A DNA stretch of 64,000 nucleotides from Hordeum vulgare subsp. vulgare (taxonomy: Eukaryota > Streptophyta > Magnoliopsida > Poales > Poaceae). Under the pieces are notes generated by a model. The model had not been told where the DNA came from. It saw only the letters and a program-made list of their open reading frames with translations, and ran no database searches. Positions within the stretch are counted from its first letter, which is position 1; each line of letters begins with the position of its first letter. Below are positions 35,578-47,118 of the stretch, piece after piece. Location: NCBI RefSeq assembly GCF_904849725.1, contig NC_058522.1, positions 196,151,986 through 196,215,985 of the forward strand, read 5' to 3'. The position numbers were made by a program, and so were the translations under genes.

Positions 35578-38500
35578 CAAAGAATCTCGTCCCGAGATTT
35601 AAAAGTCGTCGGGAATAACGCAGGATACTCAAGTCGGAGACGATCCTCTCTTTCCCAAGTTGCCTCCTTTTCAGAATGATTTGACCATTGAACTTTAAGA
35701 AACTTGAGGTTTCAACGTCGAGTGGTACGCTCAGCTTGATCAAGAATACGCATGGGGTATTCTCGGTATGAAAGGTTATCTTGGAGATCAAGCGTTTCCT
35801 GGTCCACTTCACGGATAGGATCCGAAAAGCAACGCCTGAGTTGGGAGACGTGGAAGAAATCATGAACCTTGGAAAGATGCGGGGGAAGCTCCAACTGGTA
35901 GGAAACTTCTCCTCGTTTGGCAAGAATGCGAAAAGGACCAATGTAACAAGGAGCCAACTTGCCCTTGATACCGAAACGATGGGTACCCTTCAAAGGTGTA
36001 ACCCGAAGGTAAGCCTTCTCGTCAACTTCAAAGGTCACAACCTTACGATGACGATCATATTGGCTCTTTTGACGAGACTGGGTTGTTTTCAACTTTTCAC
36101 GAATAATGCGAACCTGCTCTTCTGCATCCTGGATCATATCCGGGCCAAAGAGTTGCCTATCTCCGGTTTCTGACCAATTAAGGGGTGTTCGACATCTTCG
36201 TCCATAGAGAACTTCAAAAGGGGCTTTGCCCAAGCTTGATTGATAACTATTGTTATAAGCGAATTCGGCGAATGGAAGGCACTTCTCTCAATTCATACCG
36301 AACGATATAGCACAAGCTCGGAGCATATCTTCTAGTATTTGATTAACTCTTTCTACTTGACCACTTGATTGGGGATGGAAAGCAGTGCTAAAAGATAAGT
36401 GAGTCCCCATGGCATTTTGAAAGCTTTCCCAGAAGCGAGAAGTAAAGATACTTCCACGGTCCGAGTTAATCTCCAGGGGAACACCATGAAGAGACACTAT
36501 TCGGGAGATATATAACTCTGCTAGCTCGCTAGCTGTTATACTCTCACGAACATGAAGAAAATGAGCCACTTTGGAAAGATGGTCAATGACCACAAAGATA
36601 GCATTATTCCCTTTCTTGGTCTTGGGAAATCCGGTAATGAAATCCATGCTAACTTTATCCCATTTCCATTCAGGAATAGCTAGAGGTTGAAGGGTGCCAG
36701 CAGGCCTTTGATGTTCTGCCTTAACTCGACGACAAACGTCGCAGTTAGCAACGAACTCAGCAATTTCTCTCTTCATCCTAGTCCACCAGAACCTCTGGCG
36801 TAGGTCCTGATACATCTTAGTACTACCGGGATGAATGGTGAGAGGAGAATCATGAGCCTCCTTAAGGATTAACTGCCTTAGATGTGGGTTCTTAGGAACC
36901 ACTAGACGATTCTGGAAGAACACAACACCTTGATCGTTCATGGAAAATTCTTTAGCGTTTCCGCTAGAAATATTCTCCTTGATCCGTGATATACCCTTGT
37001 CACGCTTTTGGCCAGCTATAATTTGATCCTTAAGAGTAGGCTTCGCCACCAGGGTAGAAAGGAATCCTTGAGGAACAATATGAAGATTCAACTTCCGAAA
37101 GTCCTCATGGAGAAGTGGTTGACCTTGTTGTAGCATCAAATTGTTACAATAAGATTTACGACTTAGTGCATCGGCCATAACATTGGCCTTCCCCGGGGTC
37201 TAAGTTATCCCTAAGTCGTAATCCGAGATCAACTCAACCCACCTTCTTTGCCTGAGATTCAAATCCGGCTGGGTGAAGATATATTTCAGACTTTGGTGAT
37301 CAGTGAATATTTCGCAACGATTACCCAGAAGGTAATGTCGCCAGGTTTTTAGTGCATGGACCACAGCTGCAAGCTCAAGGTCATGTGTGGGATAATTATC
37401 CTCATGTGGACGCAACTGTCGAGATGCGTATGCGATCACATGACGATCTTGCATGAGAATGCAACCCAATCCTTGTCGCGAGGCGTCGCAGTAGATAACA
37501 AAGTCCTTAGAAAAATCTGGTGGTAGCAACACAGGTGGGGAAGTCAGGCGTCTTTTCAGTTCCTGAAAACTATGCTCACACTGTGGTGTCCACTCGAACC
37601 TTTTCTCTTTCTTGAGGAGTTCAGTTAGAGGCTTTGCAACCTTTGAGAAATTCTCGACGAAGCGGCGACAATAGCTCGCTAGACCAAGAAAACTCCTAAC
37701 TTGCTTAACCGATTCAGGTTGAGTCCAATCAAGGACAGCTTGAACTCTCTCGGGATTGACAGCAATACCCTTACGAGAGATTACGTGACCCAGATAGGTC
37801 ACTTCTGGTAACCAGAATTCACATTTTGAAAACTTGGCATAAAGGCGATGCTCTCGAAGTTTCATCAATACCAGCCTTAGATGCTCGGCATGTTCTTGTT
37901 CGTTCTTCAAGTAGATGAGAATATCATCGAGGTATACCACGATGAATTTATCCAAATACTCCATGAAGATTGAATTCATCAGTCGAGAGAAGGTGGCTGG
38001 GGCATTTGTTAAACCGAAGGACATGACGGTGTACTCGTATTGGCCATAACGAGTAACAAAAGCCATTTTTGGAATGTCCCCGTTCTTGATCTTGATTTGA
38101 TGGTATCCCAACCTCAAATCCATTTTGGATAAGATTGAGGATCCAGCGAGCTGATCGTACAGATCGTTGATCCTGGGGAGCGGATACTTGTTCTTTATGG
38201 TGACCAGATTAACTGGTCGGTAATCTACAACCATCCGATCCGTTCCGTCTTTCTTCTTGACGAAGAGGACGGGACAAGCCCAAGGAGAAGAGCTAGGATG
38301 AATGAAACCTTTGTTCAAGGCCTCATCTAGTTGCTTCTTAAGTTCGGCTAGCTCCAGGGGTGCCATCTTATAAGGTCTTCTGGCTATTGGGACAGTTCCC
38401 GGAACAAGATCTATCACAAACTCTACATCTCTGTGAGGTGGAATTCCTGGCAGTTCCTCTGGAAAAACATCTGGGAAGTCACGGACTACCGGAATGTCTT

Positions 38501-40040
38501 CAAGTTCCGGAAGAGGGTTGGCATTCAAGGAATAGAGTTGGCATTTGGCAACTCGAGTAGAGACATTTACTATCTCACCCGAGGGATGGGTAAGCTGGAC
38601 ATTTCTAGAATGAGTATCAATCTTGGCATAGTGAGCTGACATCCAGTCCATGCCCAAGATGATATTAATATCCGAAGATTTCAATGCTATCAATGAGGCT
38701 AGAAAAAATAGCCTGTCTACTAGAATTTCATTGTCATAGGTTATCCTAGAGGTTTGCCATTTACTACCAGGAGTTTGGACAACCAATGGGATTGGCATAT
38801 CACAAAAAGACATGTTATGCAACTGTGCATAACTTTCTGAAATGAAGGAATGAGAAGACCCAGTGTCAAAGAGAACGGACGCTGGGTGGTGATTAACAAG
38901 AAGCGTACCCAGCATGACTTCGGGATCCTCTGCAGCTTCTTCTGCTGACACATAGTTCACAAGGCCACGTACAGGAGTTGACTTCACATAGTAAGCTTTG
39001 CCCGACTTGGCTTGCCCGACGGACTTTCCGGGTTGCTTGGCACCCACATTCTGAGGACACTCACGGGAATAGTGCCCTGGTTCTCCACACTTATAGCATA
39101 TCACTTGGTTGGTACGTGGTGGAGCATTGCTAGCTGGACCACCACAAGCTTTTGCTGGAGGGTTGGCCTGATTCGTCTGAGGCGCCACGTAGGATGGCCT
39201 CGGAGTGTATCTTGGCGGCACAGAACTGTTTGGAACCCACAGCCCGCGTTTTGGAAATGCGGAACCAGAAGACGAGCCGAAGTCACGGAAGTGCTTCCTT
39301 GTGGCTTCGAAGTCAGTATGACCAGTCTCGGCACTGATCGCTTTGTTGACCAGGGCTTGAAAGCTTGCACACTCATGGAGGCGCAGATCACGACGAAGCT
39401 CAGGGCTCAGACCCTTACGGAATCTTGCTTGCTTCGTGGCGTCAGTAGACACCTCCTCTGTTGCAAAGCGGGCAAGGTTACCTAACTCGCGGCTATAGGC
39501 ATCCACAGACAACTTGCCCTGAGTGAAGGCACAGAACTCCTCTCTCTTTGTGTCCATCAGGCCCTCTGGAATATGGTGCAGACAAAAAGATGCACTGAAG
39601 TCTGCCCATGTGGCTGCTGGTTCAGCGGGACGCATTGCTTCAAAATTCTCCCACCACAGATTGCCGGGTCCTTCTAGGAAATACGCCGCAAAGGTCACCT
39701 TGTCGGCCTCAAACACATTAGCAGAGCGAATCTTGCGTGAGATGCTGCACAGCCAGTCATCAGCGTCGAGGGGATCGACGGAATGATGAAACTTTGGAGG
39801 ATTCAACTTCACAAAGTCATTGAGGGACACTGCGGCATTCCTAGGCTGTCGAGCCGTATTCTGCTCAATACGCTCTAACAGTCGATTGGTCTCCCTTTTG
39901 TTTCTCTCTGCCTCAAGCATCACTTCCGCCAGAGAGGGCGGATGAGGCAGGTCTTCCTGCGACGCTTGACTACCCTCGCCTTGCTCATGACCAGGGGCAC
40001 GGTTCAACCTGGTGAACACCATCCTGACAAACAAACTCAT
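35577..40040 (-). pseudogene. Gypsy gag-pol polyprotein gene, three nonsense codons
   Basis: One continuous frame runs from ATG 40040 (a second ATG follows at 40022) to TGA 35579-35577, about 1,487 codons. It is broken by TAG at 37202-37200 (after RNase H), TGA at 36290-36288 (end of the integrase core, where Trp is usual) and TGA at 35714-35712 (before the tail). In order: gag; CCHC knuckle [14 protein letters not shown] near residue 315; protease DTGSSHSF near 392; RT with YLDD near 702; RNase [11 protein letters not shown] near 850 and TDHQSLKY; integrase zinc region HPGSTKMYQDLRQRFWW...CDVC; core with DFITGFP, SDRGSIFTS and SGQVERVNQILE; C-terminal FKVQWSNHSEKEATW-type chromodomain-like segment. 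YLDD replaces the more usual YVDD. No frameshifts are seen, so only point mutations silence it. Confidence 0.93.
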
Positions 40041-40365
40041 AGCTTAGACCAATATCATATCAATACTAGCTATGGATTAAGAATGTACTGAACACACGGA
40101 ATGCGGAAATGAATATCCGAACAGCATGGTAACAAGCAACTGCTATATATACACCATGGTTCATACACACCCTTACATAGTTCAGTACAAACTTACTCGA
40201 AGAGTAAACTACTGAAATTATGAAACTACTCATCAGAGGCTTACAAGCTTCCTATACATTATTTATCTAGGCCTCTGGAATTCGTTTCACATTACACGCG
40301 TACTTCACAATTCACACAGGACTGTGAACGTACGGCTACTACCATACTATCCTTCCACTCACAGC

Positions 40366-41084
40366 TCAGGCATCCGCATAGAACATCTCATAGAGATTAC
40401 CTCCATGACCTGGAAGCTCAACATGCGGATCAGGAAACACTCTAGCCTGAGATCCCTGGGATCCATAAGGACACGGATGCGGCCTTGGTCCCCTGACTGG
40501 TGGTAAGAGGGGTCCCCGAAGAGGTGTGAATCCTCCTATAGCTGGCCAGTCAACGTGGGTCGGAAGATGGGTCCTAACAGGGTTCAGCATCTCCATCTCT
40601 CCATACCCTGTCTGGACTACCGGTGCCAGCTGCGTCAAAGCCGTCCACAGACGGGCACGGGTAGCATAAAGCTCCATGCGGAGAGCACAAGCATCCCTCT
40701 CTCTGTTCTCTAGCATCTCAACAGTGGACTGCAGTAGTCGATCCTCCATAGAAGAATCAAAATAGACTCCACTGAGGTATCCCTCTTCACCAGGCTGAGA
40801 GGCCGGAACATAGCAGAACTCTGAATTCTGCAGCAGTGCATGTCTCGCTCTCATAATGGTCAGCATTGAATAGGCAGCATCCTGTACTGCCATGTCAACG
40901 GTGACCCCCAACCCATAGGACCAATGGATTGGTTTCTCAGCTCCAGGGTAGTCTGGAAATACCCTAACAGTGCAGATGTACTGGCTCTGATTGAAGTCTC
41001 GGTACTGTTCCTCCACTATGTACTCGGGGTACCAGCGGTAACCGCACACCGACATCACCCTGACCAGCATGGCCGTATGACCCG
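40366..41084 (-). pseudogene. Extra ORF upstream of gag, main part
   Basis: It is in the same orientation as gag-pol, ending 325 bp before the gag start. The stretch 41079-40366 joins in frame to the 20 codons at 46682-46623 once the insertion and one ACCCG copy are removed, giving 257 residues. Segments include VCGYRWYPEYIVEEQYRDF, WSYGLGVTVDMAVQDAAYS and ENRERDACALRMELYATRAR, then a Pro/Gly-rich tail. I recognise no enzymatic motif; the middle looks globular and the next part helical. From memory, similar uncharacterised proteins occur often in grass genomes, probably from this element class. Function unknown; possibly accessory to particle formation or RNA export (inference). Confidence 0.65.
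41080..41084. repeat. Target duplication of the 5.5-kb LTR insertion
   Basis: ACCCG at 41080-41084 and 46623-46627, perfect. Confidence 0.9.
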
Positions 41085-42530
41085 TGTAATGCCCCAAGTA
41101 TAGAACTTTCCCTTCTTGTAACCTTCCATGTGGGGCCACCTTGTCAGAGATCTTGATGATATCATTTTGTGCCTTGAATTCATGTGTGTTCCCTAGTGCT
41201 TACTTCCCTTGCATGCATGAATTACATATCATTCCTTGCCATACTTATGATCGCATGCCATGATCATGTTGCAGTTGAGTTTAATAGGAGTAGTGTTGTG
41301 GTGTTGTGAGTGCATGTGATCTTGCTAGGATTAAGTGGTGGTTTTGCACTACCTTGTGATGCATGTGATAATGGTGTGGGTGATGTAGTAGTGAGTGCTA
41401 GTCTTTTAAGCTCTTGCCTTTTAAACTCCTTTTCCCTCCTATTTTTATTCTTGTCAAAATTCCTTCTTCCCAAAGATGATTCTAAAATGTCTAGTGGTTA
41501 GATAAAATGTGCTTGGGAGGGGTTGCAATTTTTCTGATTTGATTCTTTGATTTAAGTGGTGCAAATAAACTCAAAACAGTAGCTTAATTACTGTTTTGCA
41601 TTTATTTCAAACATCTCCAAATATTGCATTCCTATTTTTCCCTATTGGGCCAAAATTCCTTAAGTCCAGCAGGATTTTCCTTTTGATTTTTGTGCCACAA
41701 TAGCTTATATGTGGGTTATTTTCTTGAGTGTGTTTAAAACTATATAGGAATACCCTCCCCAATATTTCTTTTCCTTTCTTCCTGGACAGCATGGGCCTCT
41801 TTCCTCCCTCCTGGCCCAGCTGTTCCCTCCAGAGAGAGAGTCCACGCGAAGCCCCTCCCTCCTTCCTGACGGCGTCCTCCTCCTTCCCTCGCTATCTGCT
41901 TTCCGTCAGCACGTGTGAGAGAGAGAGAGCGCGCCGTGAGCAGCACGTCGAGGGCCCCCTGTAAGTTGCGTTGGCGTCCGTGCCCGAAGCCTAGGGTTCC
42001 TCTTCTCCCCTCAGCCGCCGCTGCCACCTCTCCCAAACCCATCTCGTTCCCATCTCTCTTCCTTCTTCTCTGTCAGGTAAGTTAGCAGAGGGTGCAGAGA
42101 GAGAGAGAGTCGCCGGCTTCTTCCGCGGGCGTCGTCGGGCGGCACGGCCGCCATGTCCGGGTGCTCGGGGCGGCTCCCCGCGTCCCATTCCCGGCGCTAG
42201 AAGCCCCAGAGAGCGGCCACGCCGACGACCCCGAGCCCGTCCAGGACGTGGCCGTGGTGCTTCTTCCTCCCCGTCGGTCCGGCAGTGCAAGGACGTCTTC
42301 GTCGTCGGCTTCTTCCTCTCCGGCGCTCCTCCTTCCTGTTCGGCGCTCCCTCTCCCCCCCCCCAAGGTGAGGACCAACACCCGTGCTTCCTCCTCCTCGG
42401 GTCGGTCCGGATCCGAGGCAGAGTTCCTCGTTCTCCCCTGTTGTCGTTCGTTAGGGGATAGCTGTTGTGTGCGGGCAGTAGCAGGGCGAGTGGGCATGCG
42501 TATGTGTTCGTAGCCGGTGCCTTCCCTGCG

Positions 42531-42583
42531 TAGTAGCAGCAGCAGCAGCCAACGGTAGGCGCTAGCAGTAGCAGCAGCAGCTA
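42531..42583. repeat. AGC-rich simple repeat
   Basis: Two clusters of AGCAGCAGC/AGTAGC units separated by CAACGGTAGGCGCT. Confidence 0.8.
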
Positions 42584-42844
42584 GCCGGTGCAGCTTAACA
42601 GCTGCAGCGGCAGGGAACGCCGCTGTCGTTCCGGGCAGCCAAAGGAGGGACCTTTTCCCGTGCTCAGGGCGGGAATGGAGCCCCTGAGAGTCCCGCGGGC
42701 CCCGCCGATGGTTTCCCCTGCCAGTGGTGGCCGGGAGTGGCGCCGCCAGCGTCCTCGGGTCCGGCCGCCGGCGGAGTGCTTCTCGTGAGTGGAGTGTTTT
42801 TCTATTTTTACCTTCTTGTCTAAGCAGTTCTCGATCCGTAGCCC

Positions 42845-42920
42845 GATGGTAGTGTTGGGCTGGCTTATTCTAGCGCCTGTAGGAGCGCGTGGGTTCGAGT
42901 CCCCCCCTTGGCGCCTTTTT
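42845..42920 (+). other. tRNA-like unit 1 (B box and T-run)
   Basis: GGTTCGAGTCC at 42892-42902 matches the RNA polymerase III B-box consensus and is followed by TTTTT at 42916-42920, a Pol III stop. The upstream A box is poor (TGGTAGTGTTGGGCTGG). No convincing cloverleaf is seen, so it is not called as a tRNA gene. Confidence 0.35.
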
Positions 42921-42983
42921 ATTATTCTGTTTTGATTTATGTTGCGGGTAGATTACCTTGCCTTTACTCTCCTCTTGTCCACA

Positions 42984-43073
42984 ACTGGTGCAGCAGCGCA
43001 GTGGTGAGATAGTGGTGCTGGACACCAGGGGCCTGAGTTCGAATCCCAGCAGCCCCTGGCCTATTTTTTTTTT
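42984..43073 (+). other. tRNA-like unit 2 (A box, B box, T-run)
   Basis: AGCGCAGTGGTGAGATAG near 42993-43010 resembles a tRNA D-arm/A box. AGTTCGAATCC at 43036-43046 matches the B box with one change. TTTTTTTTTT at 43064-43073 would stop Pol III. GGGG/CCCC ends could pair, but no confident cloverleaf or anticodon is found. It could be a decayed tRNA gene or a SINE head. Confidence 0.45.
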
Positions 43074-44918
43074 GCTTCCTGTTCTTTTCCTGCCTTTTAA
43101 TTTCTGTTTCCCTAACTCCATACAAAGTGGTTTGTTAGTCTTTGTGATTTCTTGTGATTTCTAACTCTCTTACACAGTGGGGATGATTTAGTTCCTGCTA
43201 AAATAGATAGGGTAGATTTAGTAATGTGTGTGTCTTGCACACTAAGAGGTGATGTGTGATCTTGCTATACTTGTGATGGTTTTGGTGGGTGCACCTTGGT
43301 GAAGTGGAGCTAACCTTGTTAAGTGGATGATGTTAGATGCCTTGACATTTGTGTGTGTTGTGCTTTGAGGTGATAAGAGGCACTAGCTACTCTTGTATAG
43401 CCCCAAACTTTTGAACTTTGGTGTGGGCTAAGGGATCTTGTAGTTTTATTTGCTTGCATTGATTTAGTGGGGTGTGGGTGCCTCCCCCTCATCACATGTT
43501 TTGGTGTGAAGTGATGTTCTAGATAGCTATCTATGTAAGCATGTGAGGGTGTGGATTGTTGTGGTGGTTTGCATATTGATGGTGGCATGAATACTAGGAA
43601 GATCCTAGTGATGCTTGTGAGAGTGTGCACCATCACATGCCCATATGTGGGGGGTGTGCATACTCTCTTGTTAGTTTAAAGATTTCTTATGTGTGAGCTT
43701 GATGCTAGTGCTTGAGAGAAATTGTGTGGGTTGGTGTTGTTGATGTGCATGACACAAACATGGGGTTCAAACCCCCATGTCACTTTGTCATTGTGCACAT
43801 GAAACTCTCCTATGTACTTGTCATCTTAGAAGCATACCTTATGGATTTGCATTTTCATTTTGTTGAAAGTTTGGGCTTTGTTTCCATGATATAGATGGAG
43901 CCCAAAGGCATGGATCTTGGTGTGTTAGTTGTAGGGGTTTGTGCTCAATACAATAGTGGTGTCAAACACCTCTTGGGAACTTGTGTGTGCAAACTATGCC
44001 TAGACAAAGTGGGCATGTGGTTGGGAAATTCCAGATTTTTGAACTCTGAAAATTTCACTAAGTCTGGAATGCTGAAAACATTTTCTTCCCCTGTAGATAA
44101 GGTTGTTCTGGTCATTATATTGAGAACTGGACTTAGTTCAGTGCTAGTGTTTTGAACCTGGGATGTTTGTGAAGCTTCCTGGAAATTGTCAAGTCATTTG
44201 GAGTCCAGTAGCTTGTGTTTTGATTGCTGTCAAAAAGCTTCAGAACAGAAACAGAAACTCAGGTGCAGGAATTTTCACTAAGTCCCTGAGAACTGAGGGT
44301 TTTGGGAAAGTTTGTGGCCTTGTATCTTCTAGAGTTTAATTTATTTTGCTGTGATTCTTGCTGGAGATTGTAGTGTTCTTGGTTGGCAACAGCCACATAT
44401 ATTATTTGTCATATTTTAAGACCTGTAGCTATGTTGCATGTGGCTCACAAACAGCTAAGATGCAGAAACTGGCAGATTGCGTAGTTTTGACATTTTGTTC
44501 AAAGTTTGTGTTTAATTGTTGTTGTGGTGTCCTACCTTGCTCCATTTCATTCATGTTGGGTTAATATATGTCTTGGCAACCTGGGAACACCAGATTTGTG
44601 CCAATTGTGGGAGTGGTGATGAATCTTTCACGTAGGGCTTCATATCGTGTTTCGTTGATTCCCGTTGATCCGTTGCTCCGTTTGCAAAGTTCTTTATATG
44701 GTTTTGCACCGCTTTCACGAGATGCATCTGTTCATATCATTCCCATGCATGTCCAAATAGTTTAGTGCAAAGTTCTGTCCAGGAACTTGTTGTAGTTTAT
44801 CTTGCTGGTGCTAGTGTTAGAAATAGTGGTGCATGCTCAACTTTCATCTCATGCATCATGTGATTGTTGCATTTTGTGGTGCTGCTGTTCATTGGCTGTT
44901 ATTCTTGTGTTGGGTAGC

Positions 44919-46370
44919 ACCGGGAGCGGAGACCGATTACGTGGAGTCAGGAGAGTACTTGCAGGACGATCCAGAACCATTCCAAGCTGAGGATATCACA
45001 GGCAAGATGACATGACCTTGATCCCATATCTAGACTTGTTATGTTAGTTTCGATTCCACGTCATATTGCTCGCTGCCTATCACTGAAAATATATTGCCTC
45101 TTCATATGCCATGAGCCTAAACACCTTACCCTTTCCTAGCAAACTTGCATGGCTAGGTAGGCTTGCTCAGCTACTAAGGTTAGCATTGTTAGTTGCAGGT
45201 GCTTATAACTCATGAGTTGCCATGAGCTTGATATCATTATATTAATTTCTGTTATTTAATTAATGTATCTATATATTTGGTAAATGACGGGAGGCCTAGC
45301 CTTTTGTCGGGTGTCTTGTTCCGTTATTGCCGCCTTAGTTACCGGTTACCGGTGTTTGATTCCATAATGATCGCTCCTAACACGTTCGGGGTTGTTATGG
45401 GGACCCCCTTGATAAATCGCGTAGTGTTAAGGCTTGTCCGGCAGGACCCAACATTGGTTTTAATTTGCTAATCACTTAATAATAAAATGCATAGGGAATA
45501 GCTATCCCGAGGATCCTAATCAACAACCCGGGCCAGTGCTCCTCATGAGTGTTGGTCCAACCACCTAGCAGTCGGCAAGACCACCCCGGGGAAACTTGAG
45601 GTTTGGTCCTTGTCCACTTTGCATAGACGGTGTTGTCCTGAGACTGAGATACGCGGCTCTTATCGGGTCGTCGACACACCGGGAGGTCCTGCTAGTCTTG
45701 TCTTGCCTTAGCGGTATATCTTGCGTATAGGAATCCCGGTGAAGCTTTGGTTTTCCCGAGAGTTGAGGTTTTCCTCTAAGGAATCCGACGAGATCACGAG
45801 ATTCGTGATAGAGGATGCCTTTGCGGCCTCTGTTCGTTTGTGATGGACTAGTTGGAGCACCCCTGCAGGGTTTAATCTTTCGGAAAGCCGTGCCCGCGGT
45901 TACGTGGCAACTTGGAATATTTTGTTAACATCCGGTATTAGAAAACTTAAACATAAACTAATAAAATATGCCAACTGTGTGCGTAACCGTGACTGTCCCT
46001 TCGAAGATCTCTCTTCGATCGGGAACACGGTGGGGTTATGAATGCCGTAGGTAGGTGTTCAGGATCACTTTCTGATCAAGTATTTACGATCGTTAGTATA
46101 GAACACTGTCACTTCTCCTTTGCGTAAGCTAGCCACTTATTCAACCTTAGGATGCAGCAGCCTGAAACACTTCACCCCTTCCTTACCCAATAACATGACT
46201 AGTTCTGGCACCAAGGTCTTAGATTGCTGAGTCCCCGTGACTCACGGATTCCTCCGAAACTCCCAGCAGGTACAGGTACCCCAGAGGCAGATGATCCCGA
46301 CGGCACCCAGCTGGCGTGGCAGTACGACGAGGAGACAGATCGCCTTTACGTGAACTATCCAGAGGACTGA
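44919..46370 (+). CDS. Spliced acidic ORF in the 5.5-kb LTR
   Basis: 44919-45001 follows GGGTAG and reads PGAETDYVESGEYLQDDPEP then FQAEDIT, ending at CACAG|GCAAGA (a possible GC-AG intron). 46265-46370 follows CTCCCAG and continues in the same frame through PEADDPDGTQLAWQYDEE and YVNYPED to a TGA. The two pieces join without a frame change, which supports real exons. An earlier exon may end at the GTGAGT donor at 42785. The peptide is very acidic with no motif I recognise. Whether it is the tail of a gag-like protein or an LTR-encoded peptide is unknown. Confidence 0.4.
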
Positions 46371-46622
46371 GCCGTGGTCGTGATCGTGGGCCTGCAGCGG
46401 GTAGCATAGCATTTTCCTTGTTTTGTAGTCCGTACCGGAACTACCTTGTTTGTATCTGCGTTGTACTCTGTATTTTAATAAGAAGACAGTTGAATCCCAG
46501 ATTGTCTACTTTATTTATTATTATGTGCTATGTTTACTTGCTTGCAAAACACTTAGATGCGCTTCTTTCCTATTCGGGGCCTCGACCCCCAGATCGGAAA
46601 GGACCGCATCTTGGTCGTTACA

Positions 46623-46682
46623 ACCCGGCACATCAATGCACCTGGTCAGACATACCACCTGACGAGAAGGACGGCCAGGCAT
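46623..46682 (-). pseudogene. Extra gypsy ORF, first 20 codons
   Basis: ATG at 46682-46680 directly follows TATTTACAG on the coding strand, a good splice acceptor, suggesting a leader intron ends here. The codons read MPGRPSRQVV and continue to the ACCCG target site. The rest of the ORF is at 41079-40366. Confidence 0.6.
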
Positions 46683-47101
46683 CTGTAAATAGAGAGTAAT
46701 GCAAAAGCATTAGAGCTCTGAATGCAAAATTGGGCAGCATAACGGCTGTAAATGCTCAAAATCAAATTTTGAGACAACCTAAAATGGAATAGCGTAACCA
46801 CTCAACTATCAATTCAACTCTCTGGTCATCAAACTTACTTCCTTTTTCCTAGGAATGACAGAAACCCAATATCTCTTGACCCGTAGTCCTATAATCTACC
46901 GATCAGAAACACGAGCCTAGAAGAGGATGAGTAACCTAGTCCTTAATTCCCGCAGAAAAGACGAGGATGACCAGAATAGAATAACTTGAGAAGAGAACAA
47001 GAGTCTTACGTTCCCTTGCACAAAAAATTCCCTTATATATAACTAAAGCAATTCTAGACTCAACTTCGACCAGTTTGGCTTAGTAATCCTACAGTCAGTC
47101 A
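46683..47101 (-). other. Gypsy leader between primer site and extra ORF
   Basis: No gene is seen. On the coding strand it probably contains a leader intron that ends at the TTTACAG before 46682. Confidence 0.5.
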
Positions 47102-47114
47102 GGCTCTGATACCA
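47102..47114 (-). promoter_or_regulatory. Primer binding site of the gypsy element
   Basis: GGCTCTGATACCA is TGGTATCAGAGCC on the coding strand, the initiator-Met tRNA site, four bases inside the 5' LTR. It is the same site as in the copia element at 21604. Confidence 0.95.
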
Positions 47115-47118
47115 ACGC

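Larger units (their letters stand above)
41085..46622 (+). mobile_element. 5.5-kb LTR-like insertion (solo LTR candidate)
   Basis: It begins TGTAATGCCCCAAG and ends TTGGTCGTTACA, flanked by a perfect ACCCG duplication, so it is one insertion with LTR-type ends. I found no internal repeat of its start or end and no gag, RT or integrase motif. A solo LTR of 5,538 bp fits best, though it would be very long. The right end looks like an LTR 3' region (AATAAG near 46479, TTTATTTATTATTATG near 46510). Inside are a GC-rich promoter/leader-like block (41750-42790), two tRNA-like units and exon-like coding pieces. Confidence 0.75.

Noticed and set aside
42984..43073. A functional tRNA gene
   Set aside because: A and B boxes and a T-run are present, but no complete cloverleaf or anticodon loop could be built by eye.
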